DNA of 32,046 nt, taken from positions 1 to 32,046 of the forward strand of contig CAJKBQ010000029.1 in the NCBI GenBank assembly GCA_905198155.1, written 5' to 3'. Positions 1-7,317 of the stretch are shown here, piece after piece. The notes below the pieces were generated by a model, which saw nothing but the letters and a program-made list of their open reading frames with translations, did no database searches and had not been told where the DNA came from. The position numbers were made by a program, and so were the translations under genes. The stretch's first letter is position 1; each line of letters begins with the position of its first letter. Origin of the DNA: an uncultured Eubacteriales bacterium (lineage in GTDB: Bacteria; Bacillota; Clostridia; Oscillospirales; Acutalibacteraceae).

Positions 1-469
1 AGCGCCGGCCGTGCGGGATATGACGTTCGGCGGTTATGCGGATCGCACCCTGGACTGGCTGCGCACGGCGGCAATCCCATTTCTCGGGGCGCAGCGGCCG
101 TGGATCGGCGGCTATTCGCTGGCCGGGCTGTTCGCGCTGTGGGCGCTGGGCAGCGGCGATTTTGGCGGTGCGGCGGCGTGTTCGCCGTCGCTGTGGTTCC
201 CCGGATGGGCGGAATATGCGGATTTTCCGCTTCCGGACGGGTGCCGCGTTTACCTGAGCATCGGCAAACGGGAATTGCACCCGCGCAATCCGGCGATGGC
301 GTCGGTGGGGGAGCGCGTCCAGTCGTTTGCCGATCGGCTGCGGCGCGACCCGGCGTGCCGATGGATGCAATTGGAATACCCGCCCGGCGGTCACTTTACC
401 GACCCGCCCGGCCGGATGGCACGCGGATTCGCCGCGCTGCTGAACGGGGCAGCGGAGGGGCAAACCTGA
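1..469 (+). CDS. Esterase of the alpha/beta-hydrolase fold, 3' part only
   Basis: The reading frame is open at the left edge, so only the C-terminal part of about 155 residues is visible. It contains a nucleophile-elbow-like motif GGYSLAGLFAL, with Ser near residue 36 of the visible part. Near the end is GGHF, whose His is the likely third member of the catalytic triad. This spacing and the words around the Ser fit the putative-esterase family (esterase D / enterochelin-esterase-like, BesA type), where the usual motif is GHSLGGLFAL. The substrate cannot be told from this fragment. It ends 19 bases before azlC and could share its transcript. The GTG at 11 and ATG at 20 are internal codons rather than convincing starts, since no ribosome binding site is visible before them. 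The fold is fairly sure, the substrate unknown. Confidence 0.7.
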   Translation, partial: APAVRDMTFGGYADRTLDWLRTAAIPFLGAQRPWIGGYSLAGLFALWALGSGDFGGAAACSPSLWFPGWAEYADFPLPDGCRVYLSIGKRELHPRNPAMASVGERVQSFADRLRRDPACRWMQLEYPPGGHFTDPPGRMARGFAALLNGAAEGQT

Positions 470-488
470 ACGAAAGGAATGCAAACAA

Positions 489-1178
489 ATGAAGAAAAAA
501 ACATTTCAACGGGCGTTTCGGGACAGCATCCCGGTCTTTGCGGGGTACCTGTGCCTGGGCGCCGGATTTGGCATTTTGATGCACAGCGCCGGGTTCCACA
601 TCGGCTGGGTGCTGCTGATGAGCACCACCATTTACGGCGGCGCCATGCAATATGTCGGCGTCGATCTGCTGAGCGCCGGTGCGTCGCTGATTACCACGGC
701 GCTGATGACGGTGATGATTAACGCGCGCTATTTCTTTTACAGTCTGTCCATCCTCGGCAAATATGCGCACACCGGGAAGGCCAAGCCGTACCTGATTTTC
801 TCGCTGACCGACGAAACGTTTTCCCTCGTCAACCGCGCCGGCGCAACCGACGGTGTGGACGAAAACCGCTACTACCTGTACCTGTCCGCGCTGGATCAGT
901 CGTACTGGATTCTCGGCGGGATTGTCGGCATGGTGCTGGGGACGGTGCTGCCGATCAATACGGCGGGCGTCGAATTCGTGATGACGGCGCTGTTCGTTAC
1001 CATCTACATCGACCAGTGGCGGCAAACCAAACAGCACATCCCGGCGATTTTGGGCGTGGCGATTTCGGTGGTTTGCCTCCTGCTGCTGGGGCCGGATCGC
1101 TTTGTAATCCCGGCGATGATCGTCATCACGCTCGTGATGGGCGCATTTCGGCGGAAATTGGAGGGGAACGCGGTATGA
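489..1178 (+). CDS. azlC: AzlC family branched-chain amino acid permease subunit
   Basis: This 229-residue, strongly hydrophobic protein matches the AzlC family, the large subunit of a two-part exporter of branched-chain amino acids and analogues such as azaleucine. Family hallmarks that can be seen are the N-terminal FRDSIPVFAGYLCLGAGFG segment, GGAMQYVGVDLL and MINARYFFYSLS. Several further membrane segments follow, one of them ILGGIVGMVLGTVLP. The start is set by AAAGGA at 474-479, 9 bases before the ATG. The next gene, azlD, starts inside the stop codon (ATGA), which is the usual translational coupling of this pair. No promoter is evident in the 19 bases before it, so transcription probably comes from upstream. 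Family assignment is confident; the actual substrate is inferred from the family. Confidence 0.9.
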   Translation: MKKKTFQRAFRDSIPVFAGYLCLGAGFGILMHSAGFHIGWVLLMSTTIYGGAMQYVGVDLLSAGASLITTALMTVMINARYFFYSLSILGKYAHTGKAKPYLIFSLTDETFSLVNRAGATDGVDENRYYLYLSALDQSYWILGGIVGMVLGTVLPINTAGVEFVMTALFVTIYIDQWRQTKQHIPAILGVAISVVCLLLLGPDRFVIPAMIVITLVMGAFRRKLEGNAV

Positions 1179-1510
1179 ATACGACAATTTATCAGCTGCT
1201 GCAAATTGCGGTGATCGTGGCCTGCACGGTCGGGATGCGGTTTCTGCCGTTTCTGATTTTCCGCGGGAACAAACAGCTGCCCGGAACAATCTCATTCCTG
1301 GGAACGGTACTGCCGTACGCGATCATGGGGATGCTGCTGGTCTACTGCCTCAAAGACGTGACAGTGCTGGCGTGGCCGTACGGTCTGCCGGAGCTGATTT
1401 CCATCCTGCTGGTGGCGGGGCTGCACCTGTGGAAGCGCAACACGCTTATCAGCATTTTCGCCGGAACGGTGTGCTATATGTTGCTGGTGCAGGTGGTGTT
1501 TGCCGGATGA
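1175..1510 (+). CDS. azlD: AzlD family branched-chain amino acid transport subunit
   Basis: This is a 111-residue protein with about four predicted membrane helices, beginning MNTTIYQLLQIAVIVACTVG. The length and the hydrophobic pattern, with the conserved GMRFLPFLIF segment near residue 20, fit the small AzlD subunit that works with AzlC in the inner membrane. The start was chosen because its ATG overlaps the azlC stop (ATGA at 1175-1178), and GGAGG lies at 1160-1164, 10 bases before it. The longer frame beginning at 1016 is an alternative reading inside azlC and is not credible. The stop in turn overlaps the start of the following DUF523 gene. Confidence 0.88.
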   Translation: MNTTIYQLLQIAVIVACTVGMRFLPFLIFRGNKQLPGTISFLGTVLPYAIMGMLLVYCLKDVTVLAWPYGLPELISILLVAGLHLWKRNTLISIFAGTVCYMLLVQVVFAG

Positions 1511-1959
1511 ATGTACTCATCAGCGCGTGTCTGCTCGGGGTTTCGTGCCGGTACGACGGGCAGTCCAAACCGTGCCATTGGCCGGGCGCGCCGGAAGGAA
1601 TCCACTGGATTCCGGTTTGCCCGGAAATTTACGGCGGATTGCCGACCCCGCGTGTCCCGGCGGAGCGGCTGGGCGATGCGGTTCGGACGGCCGACGGCCG
1701 CGATGTGACGGCGGCATACCGGCGCGGCGCGGCGGAAACCCTGCGGCTGGCGACGCTTTTCGGCTGCCGCGCGGCCGTGCTGAAAGCGCGCAGCCCGTCC
1801 TGCGGCCGCGGATCGATTTACGACGGGACGTTTACCGGTCGCCTGACGACCGGCGACGGCGTGACGGCAGCGCTGCTTGCGCAGCACGGGATTCGGATTT
1901 TTGACGAGACCGAATGGGACGCGCTGTCCGCGTGGGCACGAAAGGAGACCGAAGCATGA
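1507..1959 (+). CDS. DUF523 family protein
   Basis: This 150-residue protein begins MNVLISACLLGVSCRYDG, the signature start of the DUF523 family. It carries the other conserved parts: VCPEIYGGLPTPR near residue 40, and KARSPSCGRGSIYDG near residue 95. The conserved cysteines (near residues 8, 14, 39 and about 100) suggest metal or Fe-S binding or redox chemistry, but no reaction has been established that I know of, so none is assigned. The ATG overlaps the azlD stop (ATGA), and its own stop overlaps the start of the Nudix gene. All four genes from azlC on are therefore translationally chained. Family confident, function unknown. Confidence 0.88.
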   Translation: MNVLISACLLGVSCRYDGQSKPCHWPGAPEGIHWIPVCPEIYGGLPTPRVPAERLGDAVRTADGRDVTAAYRRGAAETLRLATLFGCRAAVLKARSPSCGRGSIYDGTFTGRLTTGDGVTAALLAQHGIRIFDETEWDALSAWARKETEA

Positions 1960-2561
1960 CAACGATGACCACCCTGTGCTACATTGCCCGCGGGTCGCAG
2001 TGGCTGATGCTGCACCGCGTGAAAAAGGCGCACGATCTCAACGAAGGCAAATGGATCGGCATCGGCGGCAAGTTCGAGCCGGGCGAAAGCCCGGAGGACT
2101 GTCTGCTGCGCGAGGTGCGCGAAGAAACGGGCCTGCGGCTGACGTCCTACCGATTCCGCGGAATTGTGACGTTTGTGTCAGATAATGTCACAGAATATAT
2201 GCACCTGTTCACCGCCGATGGATTCACCGGCACGCTCTGCCCGTGCGACGAAGGCGAGCTGGAATGGCTGGATCGCGCGGAAGTGTACCGCAAAACACTG
2301 TGGGCGGGCGACCGGATTTTTCTGCGGCTGCTGGAAGCGGATGCCCCGTTTTTCTCGCTGAAACTGCGGTACAACGGGGACGCACTGGCCGAAGCAGTGC
2401 TGAACGGCCAGCCGATTGCCTGCGGCGCAGAATCGGTCGAAGCGCCTGCGCCGGCCGCCGGAAACGAACCGGTCGCAAATCCGGGATTGGTGCGGAAAAC
2501 CGCCGAAATACCCGGGGACCAAGGCGCAAAAAATCGAGACCCGGCGAACGATTTTGCTTGA
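1956..2561 (+). CDS. Nudix hydrolase (MutT/8-oxo-dGTP diphosphatase-like)
   Basis: This 201-residue protein carries a complete Nudix box at about residues 36-58: GKFEPGE, seven residues, then REVREETGL. This is the Mg-binding helix that hydrolyses nucleoside diphosphates linked to another group. The N-terminal MTTMTTLCYIARGSQWLMLHR strand and the WLDRAEV segment resemble Firmicutes 8-oxo-dGTP diphosphatases (MutT/YtkD type), which cleanse oxidised nucleotides. The catalytic domain ends near residue 150. The last 50 or so residues are a Pro/Ala-rich tail, longer than usual for this family and without recognisable motifs. The start overlaps the DUF523 stop (ATGA), with AAAGGAG 9 bases before it. 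The stop codon lies inside the -35 box of the next promoter. Confidence 0.88.
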   Translation: MTTMTTLCYIARGSQWLMLHRVKKAHDLNEGKWIGIGGKFEPGESPEDCLLREVREETGLRLTSYRFRGIVTFVSDNVTEYMHLFTADGFTGTLCPCDEGELEWLDRAEVYRKTLWAGDRIFLRLLEADAPFFSLKLRYNGDALAEAVLNGQPIACGAESVEAPAPAAGNEPVANPGLVRKTAEIPGDQGAKNRDPANDFA

Positions 2562-2586
2562 CGAATCTCACTTTTGATATTATAAT
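2558..2586 (+). promoter_or_regulatory. Sigma-A promoter for the regulator/SbcD-like/ATPase operon
   Basis: TTGACG at 2558-2563 and a perfect TATAAT at 2581-2586 are separated by 17 bases, a near-consensus housekeeping promoter. The -35 box overlaps the Nudix stop codon (2559-2561). No terminator separates the two units, so the promoter adds to any read-through from azlC. Transcription should start near 2593, leaving a leader of about 33 bases before the ATG at 2626. Confidence 0.85.
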
Positions 2587-2625
2587 GGATAGAAAGAAGC
2601 AAAAATCAAAAGGGGGACACCCGCA

Positions 2626-3150
2626 ATGGCGCAGCAATCCAACGCAATTTTAATGAACCCGATCCGGATGCGGATTATCCAGTTTTTTTTGACGCACCGC
2701 ACGGCCACCAGCGCCGAAGCGGCCGCCGCAATGCCGGACATCCCGCGCGCGACGCTGTACCGGCACATCAGTATTTTGGAAACGCACGAATACCTGAAGG
2801 TGGTGAACAAAACGCGGATTCGCGGCGCGACGGAGCGCACGTTCACGCTGGACGAGGCCAAGCTGGCCGACGGCGGTGATTCGTCGCAGAAAGCGTTCCG
2901 CATTCTGATGGACCTGTACCGCGATTTCGACCGCTATTTTTCCGCCGACGGATGCGACCCGGTGCGGGATTATGTTTTTTTGAAAACCGACGAATTGCAC
3001 CTGACGGACGCGGAGTACAACGAATTTTTGATGCAGATGCTGGGGCTGATTAAATCCTACGCCGGCAAAGCGCCGGACGAAGCGCGGAAGCTGCGCCGGT
3101 TTTCCCTGATCTCTTCGCCGACCGATGGAGAGGAACGGACACAGAAATGA
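2626..3150 (+). CDS. Winged helix-turn-helix transcriptional regulator (ArsR-like)
   Basis: This 174-residue protein has a DNA-binding winged helix at about residues 8-65. It begins NPIRMRIIQFFLTH, the typical first helix of ArsR-like regulators. The recognition helix is in PRATLYRHISILETHEYLKVV and the wing follows (RGATERTFTL). The C-terminal half is acidic and helical, without a visible metal-binding Cys/His cluster, so the signal sensed is unknown; it may be for dimerisation. The start has a G-rich ribosome binding site (AGGGGGA at 2611-2617). Its stop overlaps the next ATG (ATGA at 3147-3150), so it is co-translated with the SbcD-like nuclease. It may regulate its own operon, but no operator is evident beyond the promoter. 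Confidence 0.8.
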   Translation: MAQQSNAILMNPIRMRIIQFFLTHRTATSAEAAAAMPDIPRATLYRHISILETHEYLKVVNKTRIRGATERTFTLDEAKLADGGDSSQKAFRILMDLYRDFDRYFSADGCDPVRDYVFLKTDELHLTDAEYNEFLMQMLGLIKSYAGKAPDEARKLRRFSLISSPTDGEERTQK

Positions 3151-4220
3151 AGATCATCCATTGCGCCGACTTTCACCTGGACGCACCGCTGGCGCAGCTG
3201 CCGCCGGACAAAGCCGCGCTGCGTCGGAACGAGCTGCTGCAAACGTTCGGGCGGGTCGTATCGTACGCCGCGCAGCACGCGGTGGACGCCGTGCTGATCG
3301 CGGGCGATTGGTTCGACGCACCGATTGCCGCGCGAAAAACCGTGGATTATGTCCGGTCGATGATCGGGGCGTGCCCGGCGGAATTTTACGGGCTGCGCGG
3401 CAATCACGACGCCGGGTTTTTGTTCCCGAATCCGCCGGAAAATCTGCATTTTTTCAGCGATTCGTGGCGCAGCTATGCCCTCGGCGACGTAACGATCTCC
3501 GGCGTGGAGCCGACGGACGACCGCTGGACGGATGCCGTGCGGCTGGATCCGGCCGCGTGCAATCTGGTGATGCTGCACGGCGGCATCAGCGGCGGCGACG
3601 CGCTTCCGATCGACGCGCTGCGAAATCGATCGATTGATTACCTGGCGCTGGGCCATTGGCACACATACCGCACGGATGCCCTGGACGCCCGCGGAATGTG
3701 GACGTACGCCGGATGCCCGGAGCCGCGCGGGTTCGATGAATGCGGCGAAAAGGGCTTTGTGCTGCTGGACATTGCGTCCGGCGTTGTGCGGCAGACGTTT
3801 GTGCCGTACGCGCAGCGTACCTATCACGCGGTGCGCGCGGAGCTGAACGGCCAACCGGATCCGGCGCAGCAGGAGGCGGCCGTCCGCGCCGCGCTCGACG
3901 GCATCCCGCACGACGACGGCGTGCAGCTGACGCTGACCGGGTCGTGCGCGCCGGAATCGATGCTGGAAGATGCGTTCTGGACGGCTGCACTGCAAGACCG
4001 TTTTTTCCAGTTCCGGCTGGAAAACCGCGTCCGCCCGGCACTGGATACGGCGCGGCTGCGGACGGAGGTCTCGCTGCGCGGTGCATTTTACCGGCAGGTG
4101 ATGCAGTCCGGGCTGCCCGACTTGGAATGCTGTGCGCTATTGAAACTGGGGTTTGCCGCGCTCGACGGAACGCGCGAGGACTTGGGGGCGGACGATGCGG
4201 ATACAGGAAGCATATATTGA
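3147..4220 (+). CDS. Metallophosphoesterase, SbcD/Mre11/YhaO-like DNA repair nuclease
   Basis: This 357-residue protein holds all the calcineurin-like phosphoesterase motifs in order: DFH near residue 8 (D8, H10), GDWFD (D54), GNHD (N86, H87), LHGG near residue 138 and GHWH near residue 170. The last two supply the metal-binding histidines. The order and the length fit the SbcD/Mre11 family. The pairing with a downstream SMC-type ATPase matches the YhaO-YhaN arrangement of Firmicutes, implicated in double-strand-break end processing. The C-terminal 150 residues form the family's capping region. The start overlaps the regulator stop by 4 bases. The 3' end overlaps the ATPase gene by 26 bases, which suggests a fixed ratio of the two proteins. 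Nuclease activity is inferred from the family. Confidence 0.85.
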   Translation: MKIIHCADFHLDAPLAQLPPDKAALRRNELLQTFGRVVSYAAQHAVDAVLIAGDWFDAPIAARKTVDYVRSMIGACPAEFYGLRGNHDAGFLFPNPPENLHFFSDSWRSYALGDVTISGVEPTDDRWTDAVRLDPAACNLVMLHGGISGGDALPIDALRNRSIDYLALGHWHTYRTDALDARGMWTYAGCPEPRGFDECGEKGFVLLDIASGVVRQTFVPYAQRTYHAVRAELNGQPDPAQQEAAVRAALDGIPHDDGVQLTLTGSCAPESMLEDAFWTAALQDRFFQFRLENRVRPALDTARLRTEVSLRGAFYRQVMQSGLPDLECCALLKLGFAALDGTREDLGADDADTGSIY

Positions 4221-6420
4221 AAATTTTGGTACGCTGCACCATGAACATATGACGTTCGACGACGGCATGACCGTACTCGTTCGCCCGAACGGGACGGGAA
4301 AAACGACGCTGACGGCATTTTTGTGCGCCATGCTGTACGGCCTTCCGGCGCCCAAACGCGGCGGCGGCGACGATCGAACCCGGTACGCGCCGTGGCAAGG
4401 CGGCGCATACGGCGGATGGATTCGCCTGACGGCAGGCGGCCGCCGGATGCAGATTACGCGCCGGTTTGGCGAGCGTCCGCGGCAGGACGTGCTGCAATGG
4501 ATCAATCTGGACACCGGGCGCGCAATTCCGGAGCCGGAATCCGGAATCGGAATGACGCTGCTGGGGGTGGACGGTGCGGTGTTTTTGCGGTGTGTCCGCA
4601 TGACACCGGAACCGGACGTCCCGTCCGCCGCGTGGGGCGGACAGCTGCGCGCGCTGCTCAGCGGGTCGGGCGATCCGGATGCTTATGCGCGGGCAGTCGC
4701 GCGGCTGGAAGCCGTCCGGCGGCAGATACAGCCGTTCCGCGGCAAAGGCGGCCGCACCGAAGCGCTGACGCAGCAGCTCAATACCCTGACCGCGCAGTGG
4801 CAGGCCGCGCAAAGCGAATCGGCCCCGCTGGCCGCGCAGCAGGCCGCGTGCGATGCGGCACAGCGTGCGGCCGCACAGGCACAGGAACAGCTGCATGACG
4901 CGCAGACGGCGCACGCGCAGGCGGAGCTGACGCAGACGCAGTATGCCCAGGCGCGCGCCGCATTCGGCGAAAAGGTGCCCGATTGGTCGGAAATCGATGC
5001 GGCGGAGCAGGCGTGGCGCGCCGCACAGACGCACCGTCCGGTGCCGGATGCGGAAGCGTTGCGCACGGCGGAGGCCGACGCGGCCGAGTGGCAAGCCTGC
5101 ACAGACGCCTTGCAGGCGGAGGCCATTTCGCCGGAACTGCGCACGCACGGCCGCGCATTGGAGCAGTTTTTCGCGAGCGGTGTCCCGTCCGAAAAACTGG
5201 TCGCGCAGTGGCAGTCCCAGGCCGACCGGCTGCGCAAATCGGAAACCGTGCCGCCGTTTTGGGTGGCGGCAGTGATGTTCGGGGTCAGCGCGGCGGCGGA
5301 GATCGGGTGCTTTTGGGTGCCGGAAATTTTCCGCCCGGCGCTGCGAATCGGCAGCGCGCTCCCGGCGGTCGTCGCGGCAGTGCTGGCGGCCGTCTGGACG
5401 GTCATATGGCTCCGCAGGCGCAAAACCGCCGCCGGATTGCGGGCAGAGCTGCGCCCGGTGACAGACCGGTACACGCCGGATTGTCCGGTCGCCGACGGCA
5501 TTGCCGAAATTGTCCGGCGTCGCGCCGAATGGACGGCGATTCGCGCCCGGCTGGAAGAAATCCGAACCCGGCGCAGCGTCCAAATCGCCAATCAACGCGC
5601 CGCAAAAGCGCGGCTGGACGCATTTTTCGCCCGATATGGCCGACCGGATGCGCCCGACGATGGTGCTGCGCTCGCCCAGCTGCGAGCCACAGCGTCCGAT
5701 GCGGACGAACCGGCGTGGATCGTGTTGTTCCGCCGGATTGGCTGGACGGCGAATCCGGATGCACCGGGGGAGGCGCTGGCGCAGATTCGTGCGGCGCGCC
5801 AGCGATTGGCCGATGCGGAGTCGGCCGCTGCATCGTTCCCGGCGGAACCGTCCGGCGAATTGGACGCTGCATCGGAAGCGTTCCAGTCGGCACAGGCGCA
5901 CGCCGCGCAGCAGGCACGGCTGCTGGAAAATATGCAGGACGCCCGTGTTCAGGCTCATATGCTGGCCGCGCAGCGCGCGCAGGTGCAGCAGCAGCTTCAG
6001 GACGCCGTTGCGCAGCGCGACCGTGTGGATCAAACCATCGCCCTGCTGCGGGCGGCGCAGGATCAGCTGACCGGCGCGTATTTCGACGGCCTGCGCGACC
6101 GGTTTCTGCACTATTTCCGCCGGTTCACAAACGAGCCGGATATTGCGTTTGACGATGCCATGCAGCCCCAGCTGATGCGCGACGGGCTGAGCCGCCCCAT
6201 CACGCAGTTCAGCAGCGGCACGCAAAGCGCCGCGCAATTTTGTATGCGGCTGGCGCTGATCGACCTGCTGTTCCGCGAGCGCCCGTTCCTGATTTTGGAC
6301 GATCCGTTCGTGTATCTGGACGATGCGCGCACCGCGCACGCCGCCGCATTGGTGCGGGAAGCGGCGGCCGATACCCAGATTTTGTACCTGACCTGCCATT
6401 CCAGCCGGGCCGTCGGCTGA
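4195..6420 (+). CDS. SMC/SbcC-like ATPase with central coiled coil and membrane hairpin (YhaN-like)
   Basis: This 741-residue protein begins MRIQEAYIENFGTLHH, as in SbcC/RecF-type ATPases. A P-loop follows at residues 30-38 (RPNGTGKTT). An ABC-signature-like FSSGTQSAAQ lies near residue 667 and Walker B (FLILDDPFVYLDD) near residue 700. The middle is Ala/Gln/Arg-rich helical coiled coil. It is broken at about residues 355-375 and 388-407 by two hydrophobic segments that look like a membrane hairpin, a feature also known in YhaN-type proteins. The first P-loop residue is Arg30 rather than Gly; related clostridial ATPases often have Glu there (ENGWGKT). The start at 4195 follows GGGGGCG and lies within the SbcD-like gene; an ATG at 4153 lacks a site. 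It probably acts with the preceding nuclease. Confidence 0.82.
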   Translation: MRIQEAYIENFGTLHHEHMTFDDGMTVLVRPNGTGKTTLTAFLCAMLYGLPAPKRGGGDDRTRYAPWQGGAYGGWIRLTAGGRRMQITRRFGERPRQDVLQWINLDTGRAIPEPESGIGMTLLGVDGAVFLRCVRMTPEPDVPSAAWGGQLRALLSGSGDPDAYARAVARLEAVRRQIQPFRGKGGRTEALTQQLNTLTAQWQAAQSESAPLAAQQAACDAAQRAAAQAQEQLHDAQTAHAQAELTQTQYAQARAAFGEKVPDWSEIDAAEQAWRAAQTHRPVPDAEALRTAEADAAEWQACTDALQAEAISPELRTHGRALEQFFASGVPSEKLVAQWQSQADRLRKSETVPPFWVAAVMFGVSAAAEIGCFWVPEIFRPALRIGSALPAVVAAVLAAVWTVIWLRRRKTAAGLRAELRPVTDRYTPDCPVADGIAEIVRRRAEWTAIRARLEEIRTRRSVQIANQRAAKARLDAFFARYGRPDAPDDGAALAQLRATASDADEPAWIVLFRRIGWTANPDAPGEALAQIRAARQRLADAESAAASFPAEPSGELDAASEAFQSAQAHAAQQARLLENMQDARVQAHMLAAQRAQVQQQLQDAVAQRDRVDQTIALLRAAQDQLTGAYFDGLRDRFLHYFRRFTNEPDIAFDDAMQPQLMRDGLSRPITQFSSGTQSAAQFCMRLALIDLLFRERPFLILDDPFVYLDDARTAHAAALVREAAADTQILYLTCHSSRAVG

Positions 6421-6446
6421 CAGCCATCATATTGAGGAGAATGACC

Positions 6447-7250
6447 ATGCGTTTTTCAAATTTACATCAGCATACCACGTTTTCGGACGGCGTCCACACC
6501 ATGGAAGAAGTGGTGCAGGAGGCAATTCGGCGCGACTTTGTTTCCATCGGCTTTTCGGATCACAGCTTCACGCCGTGCGACACCAGCTATTGCATGAAAG
6601 ACACGGCGTACCCGGCCTATTTTGCGGAAATTCAGCGGCTGCGGGCGAAATATGCCGGGCAAATCGACGTCCTGACCGGCTTGGAACTGGACTACTATTC
6701 CGAGGTGGATCGCACGCCGTTCGACTATTGGATTGCGTCGGTGCATTATCTGATCCTCAACGGTCAGTGCTACCCGATCGACCATTCGCGGGCGCAGCAG
6801 CTGGCGTGCATCGAAGCGGAATGCGGCGGCAGCCTGCTGGAATTCGCGCGCCGGTACTACGACAACGTGATGCACAACGTCGCGCGCAGCACGCCGGAGA
6901 TTGTGGGTCACTTTGACGTAATTACCAAATTCGGCCTGATCGATGACCAAGACCCGGCGTACCAACGCATCGCGCTGGCGGCGCTGGACGAAGTGATGAA
7001 AACCGCAAAGCGCATCGAAATGAACACCGGCGCCATCGCCAAAGGCATCCGCTCCACGCCGTACCCGGCACCGTTCCTGCTCCGGCGCGTGCTGGAAAAC
7101 GGCGGCGAAGTGGTGCTGTCGGCCGACGCGCATCGCGCCGACACCATCGATTGTTACTTCCGCGAATGCGTCGCGCAGCTGAAACAAATCGGCTTCGACC
7201 ACATCGCCCAGCGCACCGCCGCCGGGTGGCAGCGTGTCCCGATCGGATAA
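6447..7250 (+). CDS. PHP-domain histidinol-phosphatase (HisK/HisJ type)
   Basis: This 267-residue protein begins MRFSNLHQHTTFSDG, the first metal-binding motif (H7, H9, D14) of the PHP superfamily. It also has FSDHSF near residue 32, the GLELDYY glutamate near residue 75, IASVHYL, GHFDVITKFG and SADAHRADTI near the end. This set fits the monofunctional histidinol-phosphate phosphatase that removes phosphate in histidine synthesis. No other his gene is in the window, so the substrate rests on family similarity. The ATG at 6447 is preferred because TTGAGGAGA ends 6 bases before it; the ATG at 6441 directly abuts that site. It lies 26 bases after the ATPase gene and is probably the last gene of that operon, followed by a strong terminator. 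Confidence 0.82.
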   Translation: MRFSNLHQHTTFSDGVHTMEEVVQEAIRRDFVSIGFSDHSFTPCDTSYCMKDTAYPAYFAEIQRLRAKYAGQIDVLTGLELDYYSEVDRTPFDYWIASVHYLILNGQCYPIDHSRAQQLACIEAECGGSLLEFARRYYDNVMHNVARSTPEIVGHFDVITKFGLIDDQDPAYQRIALAALDEVMKTAKRIEMNTGAIAKGIRSTPYPAPFLLRRVLENGGEVVLSADAHRADTIDCYFRECVAQLKQIGFDHIAQRTAAGWQRVPIG

Positions 7251-7261
7251 AGTCAAATCCA

Positions 7262-7312
7262 AATGCCCGCCCAGCGCCGTTGAGATATCGGCTCCGGGCG
7301 GGCATTCTTTTT
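7262..7312. terminator. Two-way rho-independent terminator
   Basis: A perfect 11-bp inverted repeat (AATGCCCGCCC at 7262-7272, GGGCGGGCATT at 7296-7306) encloses a loop that can pair further (GCCG with CGGC). On the plus strand it is followed by CTTTTT. It lies between the converging histidinol-phosphatase and anti-sigma genes. On the minus strand the T-tract is weaker (broken T runs), so its efficiency there is less certain. Confidence 0.88.
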
Positions 7313-7317
7313 GAAAA

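Noticed and set aside
396..1295. Open frame of 299 codons on the minus strand opposite azlCD
   Set aside because: It is His/Arg/Gln-rich without motifs, covering two clear membrane-protein genes of the plus strand.
3586..6399. Open frame of 937 codons on the minus strand opposite the nuclease and ATPase genes
   Set aside because: It is Arg/Gln/Pro-rich without any motif and mirrors a real gene on the plus strand that has P-loop, signature and Walker B. High GC makes such frames common.
6441..6449. ATG at 6441 as the start of the histidinol-phosphatase
   Set aside because: It directly follows the GGAGA ribosome binding site; the ATG at 6447 has proper spacing and begins the conserved N-terminus.
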